Below, piece by piece: positions 11,901 to 24,475 of a stretch of DNA of 64,000 nucleotides. Made by a program: the position numbers and the translations under genes. Source of the DNA: Hyperoodon ampullatus (Eukaryota > Chordata > Mammalia > Artiodactyla > Ziphiidae). Under the pieces are notes generated by a model. The model did no database searches. It worked only from the letters and a program-made list of their open reading frames with translations, and was not told where the DNA came from. The number at the start of each line of letters is the position of its first letter. The stretch's first letter is position 1. The stretch is from contig CATKHW010000285.1 in NCBI GenBank assembly GCA_949752795.1, positions 186,001 through 250,000 of the forward strand, written 5' to 3'.

Positions 11901-14900
11901 TCACAATGCTCCATGCACTTCTCATCAAAATGCTCTCTCACCACTGATATCACAATGTTACATCACTATTCATCACAATACTCCCTCACCCCTATCATCA
12001 CAATGTTCCATGACTCCTGTCATCACAATTCTACATGCGCTTATCATCACAATGTTCGATGACCCCTGACATCACAATGTTCCATAACCCCTGTCATCAA
12101 AATGCTCCATGAACCATTTCATCAAAATGCTCAATGACCCCTGACATCACAATGTTCCATAACCCCTGTCATCAAAATGTTGCATGACCCTTTTCATCAA
12201 ATTGTTCCATGACCCTGTCATCACAATGCTCCCTGCCCTTCTCATCACAATGCACCACGCCCTTGTCATCAAAATGCTCCATGACCTTTGTCATCACAAA
12301 GATCCATGACCCTTTGCATCACAATGCTCCATGTCATGGTCATCACAATGCTCCATGAACGCTCTCATCACATTGCTCCATGCCATTGTCATCACAATGC
12401 TACCTGACACATGTCATCAGAATGCTCCATGGCCTTCTCATCACAATGCTCCATGCCCTTGCCATCACAATGCTCCATTACACCTGTGATAACAATGCTC
12501 CATTACCCCTGCCATCACGATGTTCCATGGCCTTGTCATTACAAGGCTCCATGACCCTTCTCATCACAATGCTCCAAGACCCCTGTAATCACAATGCTCC
12601 ATGCCCCTTTTCATCTCAATGATCCATGACCTCTGTCATCACAATGCTCCAAACCCTTGTGATCACAATGTTCCATAATACTTGTCATCACAACGCCCCA
12701 TGATGCTGGTCATCACAATTATCCATGGACTTCTCATCACAATGCTCCATGACCCTTGTCATCACAATTCTCAATACACTTGTCATCACAATGCTCCCTG
12801 ACACCTGTCGTCAGTATGCTCATTGAACCCTGTCATGACAAGTCTCCATGCCTTTTTCATCACAGTGATCCATGCCCTTTTCATCACAATGCTCCATGCC
12901 ATTGTCATCACAATACTCCACAAGCTTGTCATCAGAATGCTCCGTGACACTTGTCATCACAATGATCCATGACCCCTGTCGTCACAATGCTCCATGACAC
13001 CTGTCATCACAATGCTCCATGCCCCTTGTCATTACAGTGTTCCATGATGCTCGTCATCACAATTATCCATGGTCTTCTCATCACAGTGCTCCACGGTCTT
13101 GCCATCACAATGCTCCATGCCCTGGTTATGACAATGCACCATGTCCCTTGTCATCACAATTCTCCACGTCCTTGTCATCACAGTGCTCCATGACAGTTCT
13201 CATCACTATGTTACATGCTCTTGTCATCACAATTCTCCATGCACTTGTCATCGCAATGCCCCATGACCCCTGTCATAGCAAGCTCCATGCCTTTGTTATC
13301 ACAATGCTTCACGACCTTTTCATCAAAATTCTCACTGCCCGTTGTCATCACAATGCTCCATGCCCTTGTCATCACAATGATCCAAGCCCTTGTCATCACA
13401 ATGCTCCATTACCTTTGTCATCACAATCCTCCATAACACTTGGCATCACAATGCTCCATGCCATTGTCATCACAATGGACCATGAAATATGTCATCACAA
13501 TGCTCCCTGACACCTGTCTTCACAATACTCCATGACCTTGTCTTCACAATGCTCCATGACCTTGTCATCACAATGTGCCATGCCCACTGTCAACACAATT
13601 ATCCATGAAACTTGTCAGACCAATGCCCTATGCCCCTGTCATCACAAAGCTCCATGCCCTTGTCATCACAATGCTCCATGACCCCAGTCATCACAATTCT
13701 CCGTGACTCCAGTCTTGACAAGGCTTCATGACCTGTGTCATCACAATGGTCCATGCCCTCATCATCACAAGGCTCTGTGAACTTTGTCACCACAATGCTC
13801 CATGAACTTTTCATCAAAATGCTCCGTGACACTTGTCATCACAATGCTCCGTGCCTTTGTCAACTCAATGCTCCATGACCCTTGTCATCACAATGCTCCA
13901 CAACCTTGTCATCACAATGCTCCATAAAGATTGTCATCACAATGCTCCATGCACTTCTTATAAAAATGCTCTCTCACCACTGATATCAACATGTTCCCTC
14001 ACTAGTCATCACAATACACCCACTCCCCTGTCATCACAATGGTCCTTAAACCCTGTCATGGAAATGTTCCATGACCCTTGACATCTCAATGTTCCATAAC
14101 CCCTGTCATCAAAATGTTCCATGACACTTTTCATCAAATTGCTCCATGACCCTGTTATCACAATGCTCCCTGCCCTACACAACAGAATGCACCACACCTC
14201 TTGTCATCAAAATGCTCCATGACCTTTGTCATCACAAAGCTCCATGACCCTTGGCATCACAATGCTGCATGCCATTGTCATCACAATGCTCCATGAAACC
14301 TCTCATCACATTGTTCCATGCCCTTGTCATCACAGGCTACATGATGCTTTTCATCACAATGCTCGATGCCATTCTTATCACAATGCTCCATGCGCTTGTC
14401 ATTACAATCCTCCATGACCCATGTATCACAGTGTTCCATGCCCTGGTCATCACAATGCTCCATGACCCCTGTCATAAAAATGCTCCATGACCACTGCCAT
14501 CACAATGTTCCACGGCCTTGTCATCACAAGGCTCCATGACCCTTGTCATCACAGTGCTCCAAGACCCCTGTAATCACAATGCTCCATGCCCTTGTCATCA
14601 CAAAGCTCCATGACGCATGTCATCAGAATTCTCCATGGCCTTCTCATTCACGATGCTCCATGCCCTTGTCATCACAATGCTCCAAGACTCCTGTAATCAC
14701 AATGCTCCATGCCCCTTTTCATCTCAATGCTCCATGAACCCTGTCATCACAATGCAGCATGCCCATCATCATAATGCTTCAGGCTATTGTCATCACAATG
14801 AAATCAAAATGCCCCATGACCTCTGTCATCACAATGCTCCAAATCCTTGTGATCAAAATGTTCCATAACACTTATCATCACAACGCCCCATGACGCTCGT

Positions 14901-15740
14901 CATCACAATTATCCATCGTCTTCTCATCACAATGCTCCATGACCTTTGTCATCACAATGCTCAATACCCTTGTCATCACAATGCTCCCTGACACTTGTCG
15001 TCAGTATGCTCCTTGAACCCTGTCATGACCAGGCTCCATGCCTTTTTCATCACAATGATCCATGCCCTTTTCATCACAGTGCTCCAAGACCCCTGAAAAC
15101 ACAATGCTCCATGCCCTTGTCCTCACAAAGCTCCATGATGCATGTCATCAGAACGCTCCATGGCCTTCTCATCCCAATGCTCCATGCCCTTGTCACCACA
15201 ATGCTCCAAGACCTCTGTAATCACAATGCTGCATGCCCCTTTTCCTCAGAATGCCCCATGAGACATGTCATCACAAGGCTCCATGGTCTTCTCATCACAA
15301 TGCTCCAGTACCTTGTCATCACAATGCTCCATGACGCCTCTCATCACAACACTCCATGAACATTTTCAGCCCAATGGTCCATGACCTTCTCATCACAATG
15401 CTCCCTGACCCCTGACATCACAATGCTCCATGACCACTGTCATCACAACGCTCCATGAACCCTGACGACACAATGATCCGGGACTCTTGTCATCAAAATG
15501 CTCCATGAACATTGTCATCACAATGATCCATGCTCTTGTCATCCCAATGCTCCATGACCCCTGTAATCACAATGCTCCATGACGCTTGTCATCAAAGTGC
15601 TCCATGAACCTTGTCATCACAATGCTCCTTGCCTTTGTCAGCAAAATGCTACATAATCTTGTCATCACAATGCTCCATGCGCTTGTCATCACAATCCTCC
15701 ATGACCCTTGAGATCACATTGCTTCATGCCCTTGTCATCT
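8901..15740. repeat. 24/25 bp minisatellite, array A (6.84 kb)
   Basis: Roughly 280 imperfect head-to-tail copies of a 24 or 25 bp unit: CATCACAATGCTCCATG followed by CCCTTGT (24) or ACCCTTGT / ACCCCTGT (25). The + strand is C-rich and G-poor (about 9 C to 3 G per unit). Mixed unit lengths shift frame constantly, giving many spurious frames of up to 161 codons on both strands. Landmark variants recur at kilobase spacing: the GAAATCAAAATG variant at ~9957 and ~14798, TTTTCAGCCCAATG at ~10453, 10648 and 15363, and ACCACTGATATCA at ~11941 and 13977. This points to higher-order structure. The array leaves the satellite monomer at GATATCTTAT and re-enters it at CTTGCCTTTCTGG, so about 0.4 kb of the monomer is missing. 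Confidence 0.93.
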
Positions 15741-16900
15741 CGCTCTTGCCTTTCTGGTTTTTACAGATATACAGATGTCCCTTTCGACCGGTGGGAAGTG
15801 ACAATTCTTTGTAGTGTGGATTTGCATTGCATGCTTGCTTCATTGGCCAGAAAGGACGTATGCGTTTTCTCCTGAATATATTCAGGGGAAAAGGCATACG
15901 CCCTTTTTGGCCAAGTGCATCACCGTCCAAGTTGGGATGCTTTTTCTGTGCTTCAAAGGCGATTCCAATTTACCTCTTGAAATATGTTTTGTGCAATTCT
16001 GCCTCATTTTCAAGTCCGCTTCATTGCCTTCCCTCAACAGATTTCTGGAAGAGAGTAGTCCTTTATAACTCTGCAGGTTTTTGAATTGCTGGGCCCCTGA
16101 GCTCCAATTTTCAAATCCCATTTTTGTGAGCTGGCCGCAAATCCACAATTTTGCTTCAGGACCTATACTGGTTCCAGGGGTGGCTTTATTGGTTCCCTGT
16201 GGGTGGCTGAGGCTTTGGTTAATTCTTCTTCCTGACGGGAAATTAGAGTGACATGTGCCCGTCCAAATGCCTACATCTACTCTCTGATTGGTTCTCCCTC
16301 TTCCCTTTCATCATCTGCACAAATAGCAAACTGTGCGAACCAGGAGGTTATAGGGGCTGACTCTCCTAAGTTGGGAGATTGATAGTAAAGCAGTTGGAAT
16401 GCCAAAGTGGAGCACAAGGAGAGGAAAAATTAGGAGAGTTTTAGAAACCTTTCGCCATCACAGGGTGTCCATCCTCTAGGTTTCCCATACATGTTATAAC
16501 TGTAGTGCTTTCCCTTCTACCTGGAGATTTGGGACCCATGGAATGGTGGCATGCATTACTACTTTAAAGGTTCTGCATTTTCTCTCCCAATCTCACCAGT
16601 CCTCTCAGTCCCAAGTGTCCAGCCTTATGTCTCATCCAGCTGTCTTTGCAGATAGGGTCATTCCAGGTTTCATTAGAACCCCTGAAGGAATTGTGTAAGA
16701 ATTTTGCTGTTTTTTGGTTTTGTTTTTGAAATTCATTTTTATTATGGGGTTGAGCTGGTTTTCACTGACCTGTTTATGCCAGTCTAGACACAATTGATTT
16801 CCTTACGGAGACATATGAATACATAGGTTTTAAGATTCTTACTAGTCAGATATATTCCTCGGCGGGGAATAGGGGTGTTGAGTCCCATTCACTGAGGAAG
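15741..16900. repeat. Truncated satellite monomer, right edge of minisatellite A
   Basis: Continuation of a monomer from CTTGCCTTTCTGG to its end. Palindrome at 15843-15914, 32 of 36 pairs. Paralogous to 59037-60424, which carries a SINE between its first ~16 bases and the rest. Confidence 0.88.
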
Positions 16901-18658
16901 GTGTAGGTCTTGTCTATTCTGTATTTGGTTTATGGAATGGTACCTGTGCTAATATCATACTCTGGTTTTATGCATCACCCCACCTCTCCATTCCCCTGAA
17001 GCAGGCATAAGAGTTTTTTTCTAAATGTGAGACTCTGTTCTCTTTCCTAATTCAGTTCATGTGTTGTGATATTGACATTCCCTCTATAAGTGATATCTTA
17101 TGATAAGATTCTTTTTCTGTGTGACTAATTTCCCTTAGAATCATCATACCTAAATCCACTCATTATGCTGCTACTGGCCTTATATACACTGATTTCACGT
17201 CTGAGTGATATTCCGTTGTACAAAATTACCACAAGTTCTTTATGCATTTCTCTTTTTCCTGGGATATTTTAGGTTTACCAAAGTTGAGGTTCTTGTATGC
17301 AGAGCAGCCCTAAACTTTGGGGTGCCTGTGTCTTATTGATATTTAGTCTTCCCAAGTCATATGCCCGTGAGTTGAAGTCCCCTTTCCTTGGGGGCTTTGT
17401 ATTTTAGAAGTTTTAGGAAACAGCATACACTTCTTCAGAGTGGCTCTTGGATATTTATACCCCACCCATCAGCGTGACTAGGCTCCCTGTTTTCCATGGC
17501 CTCTCCTGCATTTCTGGTTTGTACACATTTTTTGGATTGCCTTTCTGAGCAGTGGAAATTGAGACTCCTTTGTTGTGCAGATTTGCATTTCCCTCTTGCT
17601 TGGTTGGCCAAAAACTCTGCATGTGTTTTTTTCCTGAAGATATTCACGAAAAAAACGCATACACCCTTTTGCCCAACTGCATCATTTTAGAAATTCTGCT
17701 GCTTTTCATATGCTTTAAATGTGAGTACAATCTACCTTTTGAAATCTGTTTCCTGCAATTCTGCCTCTCATTCAGATCCTCTTCGTTGCCTTACCTGAAT
17801 ATATTTTTGGACGTTGGTTATCATTTATATCTTTGCAGGTCTTTGAATTGTCTGCTCCTGAGCTCCATTTTGCAACTCGCTTTTTTTGTGAGCTGGCCGC
17901 CAAACCATTGGATTGCTTCCGGCCCTATTCTGGTTCTGGGGAGGCAGGCTGAGCCTTTGGTTAATTCTTCTTCCTAATGGGAAATTAGAGTGACATGTGC
18001 CTGTCAAAAGTCCTACAGCTAATCTCTCATTGGTTCCCCCTCTTCCCATTTACCCTCTGCACAAATTGCAAACTGTGGGAAACAGGAGGTTAAAGGTGCT
18101 GATTCTCCAAGTGGGGAGGTTGTTAGTAATGTGGCTGGAATGGCGAACCCCAGCAGCAGGAGATCAAAAATGAGGTGCATTTTAGACACCTTTCCTGAGC
18201 ACACGGTGTACATTCATCTCGGTTTCGCAGGCATGTTTTCGCTGTCAGAAGACTCCCTTGAACCTGCAGATTTGGGACCCATGGAATGGGTACCAGGCAG
18301 TATTACTTTAAAAGGTCTGCATTTCCTCACCCAGCCTCTCTAACATCTCTTAGCGTGCATAGCTTCCAGCCTTATATAATCATCCTGCTGTGGGTCTACA
18401 TGTGTTCAATCCATGTTACATCGTAGCCCTTCAACAAAAGTTGTAAGAATTTTTGTCTGTCTCACTGTTTTTATAAATAGTTTTAAATTTATTTTTATAT
18501 TGGTTACAGCTGATTTTCAAAGCTCTGTTTTTTGCTGCTGTACATCCACTTGATTCATGTACTGTGAGACAACAATAACTTCTTTTTCAGATGCTTACCA
18601 GTCATATGTATTATTTTCCAGTGACTTGAGTGGGCTGAGTGCAGTTCTTTGAGGTACC
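16901..18658. repeat. Diverged outer satellite monomer (1.758 kb)
   Basis: Alignable in order with the block 1 monomer but much diverged. Palindrome remnant at 17604-17676 retains TTGGCCAAAAA on the left arm and a shortened right arm. The end near 18470-18560 resembles ordinary antisense L1 3' sequence (TTTAAATTTATTTTTAT, then TTTTTTGCTGCTGTACA). Its near-identical partner is 60425-62180, about 43,522-43,524 bases downstream. Confidence 0.85.
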
Positions 18659-20277
18659 GTGTAGGCCTTGTCAGTTATTCAATTTGGTACTTGGAATGGT
18701 ATCTTTGCTAATTTCAACCTCCTGGATAATACCTCACCATTCCCCACCTTTCCCATTTAGCAGCCTTATGTCTATTTTCTACATATTTGACTATGTTTCT
18801 GTTTTGTAATTTATTTCATGTGTAGCCATTTTTGATTCCACCTTTAAGTGACATCTTATGATATGTGTCTTTTTCTTTCTGACATATGTCACTTAGAATG
18901 ATCGTATGTAACTCCTCCAGAGTTGTTACAACTGGCCTTATTTCATTGATTTCTGGATGAGTAATATTCCACTCTACATAAGTACCCCATCTCTTTTATC
19001 CATTTTATCCTTCCAGGGACATTTAGGTTATATCCAAGTTGAGGCCCTTTTTAACAGAGAGGTGGTAAACGTTCGGGTGCCTGTTTTCTGTCGATTTTTG
19101 TTTTTCCCAAGGTACACGCCCATGAGTGCAAGTGCCCTATGCTCTGTAGCTCATTTTTTAGATGTTTTACAAACACAATACACTTCTCCAGAGTGGCCGT
19201 TGGCAAATTACATTTCCACTATCAGCCTCACAGAGCTCCCTTTTCTCCTCGCCCTGTCCTGCATTTCTGGTGTTTACACTTTATGTGGATGGCCCTTCTG
19301 ACTGATGTGAAGTGATACATTTTGTGATATTGATTTCCAGTGCCCACCTGTTTGGTTGGATAAAAAGTGTGTATGGCCTTTACTTGAATATATTCAGAAA
19401 AAATGCATACACCCTTTTTGGCCAACTGCATCATTGGCGATGTTCAGCCCCTTTTCTTGTGCTTTAATGGGGAGTCCTTTCTACCTCTTCAAATCTGTTT
19501 CCTGCCACTCTCCCTTGCTTACAAGTCCTTTTCTGTGACTTACCTCAAGACATTTTTCGACGATAGATATTTTCAACTCTGCAGTTTCATGAATTTTAGT
19601 GCCCCTGAGTTCCATTTTTCAACTTGTGTTTTTGGAAACTGGACACAAAACAGCGGGATTTCCTCTAGCCCTATTCTGTTTCCGTGGGCAAATCTAGCCT
19701 TTGATGAATTTGTGTTCTGGATTGGAAATTAGGGTGGCATGTGCCTGTCCGAACACCTAAGACATGTCTCTATATTTTTCTCATCCTTCCGCTACATCCT
19801 CTGGACAAATTCCAAACTGTGTGCAACAGGATGTTGACGGTGCTGATATCACCAAGTGACGAGATTGTTAGGAAAGATGCTGGAGGGTTGAACCCGAGCA
19901 CCAGGCGATGAGAAGATGAGGTGCCTTTTCCAAACTCTTTCCGATCAAACGGTGTACCATCCTCTAGGTGTGACAGGCATGTTTTAGCTGTAGGAAGGGT
20001 CCCGTGCATGTAAGGAGAACACCAGGGATTTTTCCAAATCAGTGCCTCCCCGAACCCCAAACTGGGGAATTTTTAAGCTACGGCTACACGTATGTCCTTT
20101 AAGGGCCTTGGGAAATAGGCAGAGCCCAAACTTTAGATGACTGAAATCTTCAGGGTCAGAGCACTCACCATCGGCCTTGCTTAGGTTACATTTTATCTGT
20201 CATTGATAGATGATGTCAATAAAAATATCTATTCTTTTTCAGATTATTTCCCCTTATAGGTTATTGCAAAATATTCA
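18659..20277. repeat. Most diverged satellite monomer (1.619 kb)
   Basis: Outermost monomer. The L1-like first half is clearer than in other units (CTGGATGAGTAATATTCCAC near 18952, ACATAAGTACCCC). Palindrome remnant at 19356-19425. From about 20015 to 20190 it departs from the monomer consensus into sequence I do not recognise, then enters clear L1 3' sequence. Paralogue at 62181-63800. Confidence 0.8.
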
Positions 20278-20427
20278 GTGTAGTTCCCTGTGCTATACAG
20301 TAGTTCCTTGTTGATGATCTATTTTATACATAGCAGTGTGTATGTGTTAATCCCAAACTGTTAATTTATCCCTTCTCCTACCTTTCCCCTTTGGTAATAA
20401 TAAATTATAAGGTTTTATACTTCTCAG
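20195..20427 (-). mobile_element. Antisense L1 3' end fragment
   Basis: Reads on the + strand as the reverse complement of an L1 3'UTR of cetartiodactyl type, with CTGTGCTATACAGTAGTTCC and ATCCCAAACTGTTAATTTAT. The phase point of the satellite monomer (GTGTAGTTCCCTGTG at 20278) falls inside it, which links the satellite to an L1 ancestor. Repeated at about 63717-63950. Confidence 0.8.
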
Positions 20428-20617
20428 AAATGGGGGAGCTGAAAGAGAGGTATCATTTTCAATGGAAAAGCATTCAAAACAAGATTGAAGCTTCAGCCAA
20501 GAGTATTCGATGTACATCCATGAAAATAAATCACTTCATTTCTCTAATGTTGACCTGACAAATAAGACAGACGTCTTCACTGAACTTGCTTATAGGAAAG
20601 TGATGGAAATATCAAAT
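20428..20617 (+). pseudogene. Exon-like fragment of unknown origin
   Basis: A 190-base stretch flanked by an acceptor-like TTCTCAG and a donor-like AAATGTAAGT. An ATG at 20430 opens 42 codons and then meets TGA; the other two frames also have stops, so it is not an intact exon. A separate frame (20510-20854) runs past the donor-like site and resembles nothing I know. The first 50 bases recur at 63951-64000. It could be a pseudo-exon or chance splice-like signals. Confidence 0.25.
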
Positions 20618-21125
20618 GTAAGTCTTAGAAACATCTTATTTTACCCGAGCATTATACACTGCTCTATGTTAACTACAGTTTGGCTCACACATCTGTTCAT
20701 TGAAGTTACAATGTTCTCAATTTCTGTTACTGATCCTCCAGAGTGGACCCTAACAGGAGTCCCCGTGCCCAGTGTCATTGGAGCCAACAGATCAAGACTG
20801 AGTTTGGTTCAGAAGCAAAGGAAACATTATTTTGAAAACAGAATGGAGAGGTGAGAGCGTGCACTCCCCCATGGGCTGTGGGCTGGGCTGCTGTGTAGGG
20901 TCCCCGGCAGCGTCAGTGGGAGGGAGGGGATGGAGCTCTCGAGGGCTGAGTTGGCTGCAGCTCAGGCTCTATGCCGCAGAGTCTGCATGGGACCCCACTA
21001 GCTGAGGTGTCGACCCAGCCATTCTGCACTAGGAAATCGGGTCTGAAGTGCCGGGTGTGGGACCTCTGCATGCGGAACCCTAGGAGCACGTGAAATTAGA
21101 CAAAGCACAAAGGAAAAACAGGTTA
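20618..21125. other. Unrecognised spacer sequence
   Basis: About 0.5 kb without repeat or gene features I can name. From about 20850 it becomes more GC-rich. Confidence 0.5.
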
Positions 21126-22980
21126 GACTTTATTTTATTGCCCAGATTCTCTTTTTATCTCCCAGGAATTTTTAATGAACGTTGCCGGAGACGAACACCT
21201 CCTCTGCTTTTTGTTCCGTTCCTTATTCTTGGGGTGTTGAGGGTGCAGACCCCTCTTTTGTAACTGCTTCATGTTGTGGTGGGAGCCCTGATACATGGGG
21301 GGAGGGTCAAAACGTCTCCACACCAGCCTCCTGGTGAGGTTGATTGTCCCAAGGCCTCCTGCCTCACTTCTCGTCCGCCTGAGCACCAGCATTGGAAGTG
21401 TTACAGATTCTAATGACCTTTAAGGGTCCAGGAAAGAGAGGCGCAGAGATGCTGCGGTGGCAGGTTTCACCCCACCCCACATATGTTCGGCGACCTTAGG
21501 CTGACAGTTTTTGCCAGACTAGATGCTCTGACCAGTAGTCTGTGCTTTCTTTAATTAGGTCCCTGAATTAATGTACAAACAGCACCATGTGTCAGAGCCC
21601 TGCCCACACAACTCCCAGACAGTCCAGGGTCAGTGGTGATCCAGGACCATGACGTCCACTGAGTCAACGGCCTTTAGAAGTAGCCAGCAGTCCAGCCGGT
21701 CATATTGGCCACCATCACCGCGGTGTCTGTAGGGTTTTCTATGGTGAAAGCGTGATATACGTTTCCCCCGCCAAGCTTATTAGCTCCCCTCTGGGTGCAG
21801 TAAGTCCTGCAAGCAGTAGTCTGCTCTTTCGGGGCACAGTCTTGTCGTTTTCTGAGAGAAACTCCAGGTCAAGTGATGGTCACATGAGTCATCTTGGGGG
21901 CCCGTTGCCCCCGTTTATCTCTCTGGAGGTTGGAGTTGGAGGGCCTCCTCACTCGAGGTCAGTGTGTCCACAGAGCGACCCCTGCAACTTCAGGGCATGA
22001 TGGGTGGTTAGGATCACCACGTGGGGTCCTTTTCCCTTAGGAGGGAGCTGGCCTTGCGGGCTGCTGATTTCCAGCTTTTTAGATACCCCAGTATCCTGGC
22101 CTGATGAGTCGGTGGGCAAAGCCCTTGGTGACCATAGTTTATCATACCTGAAGGGCATTCTTGTGTTGCTCCATTTCAAGTGGTCCCAGTTTTTGCACTA
22201 AGGCTCCAAGGGCGATTAACCTTTGACCGGGTATGTAAAGGTCAAAGGGTTTAGCTAAATTAGGGAGTTCCTGGGCAAGGGTCTGTATTGACTGCTCTTT
22301 CCATTCTTGAAAGGCTGCTTCTGGATTCTATTCAAAAGGATCATCATCTTTTCGTGTCAGTGTTTCATGTAGAGGCCCAGCTATTAGACTGTAGTTAGGG
22401 ATCCAGATGCAGAAAACCTTGGCCTCCCCAGGAACCCCTAAGCTGTCTTCTAGTTGTAGAAGAGGTAAGGCTGCAAATGGCTTCTTCCCTATCCTGGGAT
22501 GTGTTTCTCCGAATATCTGTGAGAATGAAGCCTAGGCATGTCACCTTAGCCTTGGATATTTGAGCGTTTTTCTTGGACACCTTCTATCCTTTCTTGGCTA
22601 GGTAGTTCAGAGGCGTCTTTAGTAGGCCTGGCGATCAGAATGTCATCTGCATATTGAAGGAGGGTTCCCTTTTACAGAGGTTGAACTTTTAGGTCTTTAG
22701 AGGACATTTCCCCAATGATGGTGTGGGGATTTTTGAACCATTGGGGCAGGACGGCCCAGCATTATTGCTTTTGTTGCATGTTGTGTCCTGCCACTCACAA
22801 GCCAAAAATTCTTGTGACTCTGAGATGAATGGAATACAGAAGAAGGCATCATTGAAGTCTAATACAGAATGCCATGGCCTGGTGGAAGGTAGAATGACCA
22901 GCAGGGAGTAGGAAATAGGAGCTACTGGATGTATATCCTCGGTGGCTTCACTGACTGTCCTGATATCCTTTACCAGGTCT
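21126..22980 (-). pseudogene. Broken antisense endogenous retrovirus pol remnant
   Basis: Reading the minus strand from about 22980 down to about 22000, the sequence resembles class I (gamma-like) endogenous retroviral reverse transcriptase and its connection region. A motif-A-like DAFF stretch is encoded at about 22831-22862. The YADD active-site motif is encoded at 22642-22653. The next downstream segment (22580-22395) holds a typical KVTCLGFIL stretch but in a different frame from YADD, so at least one frameshift separates them; further stops follow. The part at 21129-22000 is weaker; on the minus strand it carries an AATAAA polyadenylation-type hexamer at about 21129-21139. No LTR pair was identified. 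It is an old, non-functional copy. Confidence 0.65.
21129..21139 (-). promoter_or_regulatory. AATAAA polyadenylation-like hexamers
   Basis: TTTATTTTATT on the + strand gives two overlapping AATAAA hexamers on the minus strand, at the left end of the retroviral remnant. This is compatible with a 3' end signal of that element, but could be chance. Confidence 0.3.
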
Positions 22981-22986
22981 CCAGCA

Positions 22987-23190
22987 GCCCATGGGGCTCT
23001 CGTGGTCAGGCCAATCCCAGGATATGGAGCTCACCTGGGCGGCACCCCTACCCCACAGCCCACGGGGCTCTCGTGGTCAAGTCCCTCCCAGGGTATGGAG
23101 CTCACCTCTGCAGCTACCCAGCAGCCCATGGGGCTCTCCTACTCAGGCCCTTCCCAGGATACAGAGCTCCCCTGGGCAGGTACCCCAGCA
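22987..23190. repeat. Three-copy tandem repeat of ~66-71 bp
   Basis: Three head-to-tail copies starting GCCCATGGGGCTCT (22987), GCCCACGGGGCTCT (23058) and GCCCATGGGGCTCT (23124), each followed by CCCAGG-type and GAGCTC-type segments. Spacing is 71 then 66. GC-rich, next to the retroviral remnant. Confidence 0.85.
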
Positions 23191-23582
23191 GGGCTGGACA
23201 CACAGGAACTGTGCACATAGCCCACCTTGCAGAGAACCCACAGCTCACCTGTCGCTCACAGCTGACACAGAACACGTCAGAGCAGGACTTGAACTAACAA
23301 ACAGCAGCTCTGACAGGTCTGTGACCATGGCTATCACTCTCTGCAGGCTCTTTCTGCCTGGTCTTCCAGACACTTCCACTGCAGCCAGGGCACCAGGCCT
23401 CTGTCTCCACCCACCATCACTCCTCTCCCTGACTCCTGGGTTCCTCTCATTAGGATAGGGTCTTCTTGAAGTTGTTTTCCACTCATGGACCAGATAAAAT
23501 GATAAGAAAACAAGCCGCAGCTGCAGCCCCTTGTCTATCCTGACTCTCAAGAGCCCACACCTGTTCCTAGGGCCTGGCCCGT
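23191..23582. other. Unrecognised spacer sequence
   Basis: About 0.4 kb, moderately GC-rich, without recognisable features. Short frames on both strands show no family resemblance. Confidence 0.5.
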
Positions 23583-24205
23583 TTAGCAAGTTTCATTTTC
23601 TGCAACTGTGAACCCTGAGGGGTGAGGATTGGCTGATTTTGGCAGCCTGAAACTGCCTGCCGGCCCGCCACAGGTGTCCCTGGGTTGAGGGCAATATAAA
23701 CAGCACTCCAGTGAGCGACAGCCCTTGTAGCTGTGACTGACGGCATATTCTCTGCCCCGTAGGCAGTTCCGGAGCTGTGCTGGTGGGAGGGAGTGAGGGT
23801 CCGTGGCTTTGTGGGTGGCCCAGTGTGAGTGGGGCTCTGCTGGACTTTCTGAAGGAGTTGCCAGGCTGCCACCTGCTAAAGAAGAGGATGTGTCACCCAT
23901 ACCTGCCACTGGAATTTCTCCCCAGGCAGAGGTGAGGAAGTAAAAAAGCAGTGGGGGCCGTGGCAGGAGGGGTATCTCAGGCAGGGAAATGGAAAGCTTC
24001 CAGAAGAGCATCTGGGGACAGGACCATCCTGACTGGCCTGCAGGCACCAAGTCGGCCTGCGTGCTGTCGCTGTTGTGGCTCCACAGCCCTTTCTCTAGGC
24101 TTTCAAGCCCTTGTACATATTCAGGTGTTTTACCTGGGAAGGGTGGGAAAAGTTCAACAGCAGCTGGCCTGGGGCTCAGCTCACGGTTACTCACAGATGC
24201 CTCGG
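23583..24205 (-). repeat. Duplicated ~620 bp block, copy 1
   Basis: Direct duplicate of 26313-26935 (offset 2730), clearly homologous throughout but with many substitutions. On the minus strand a frame starting at 24224 stays open through the block (213 codons). In its second half it is out of frame relative to copy 2: the reading homologous to copy 2 continues instead in the frame ending at 23567. So one copy has a frameshift near 23870. I do not recognise the translation. A TATAAA-like AATATAAACAGC occurs at about 23690. It could be an old retroelement segment or a non-coding repeat. Confidence 0.75.
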
Positions 24206-24475
24206 CATGGCCCCCTCTTTGCAATGAGGATGCTCCTTGCGTAGGAGTGGGCTGCTGGCTCTATGGGAGATGATTCCCCACCTCTGACCAATTTCAGAAT
24301 TGTTTACCGCTGGAGCAAGTGCCCTGATAGTGTTTTCCTCTGTCTAACTGGTGGGTTCAGGTTATTTTTTTTCTTTTTTTGTTCAAGTTAGATTTTATTC
24401 CTCTTTTATGTATTTATAGATATAAGCATGGAAATCATTCATTCATATAAATACATCTGTGTGAAGGGAAGAACT
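24206..24475. other. Unrecognised AT-rich spacer
   Basis: The sequence to the right of copy 1 of the duplicated block. It becomes AT-rich with T runs toward the L1 insertion. Nothing else seen. Confidence 0.5.
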
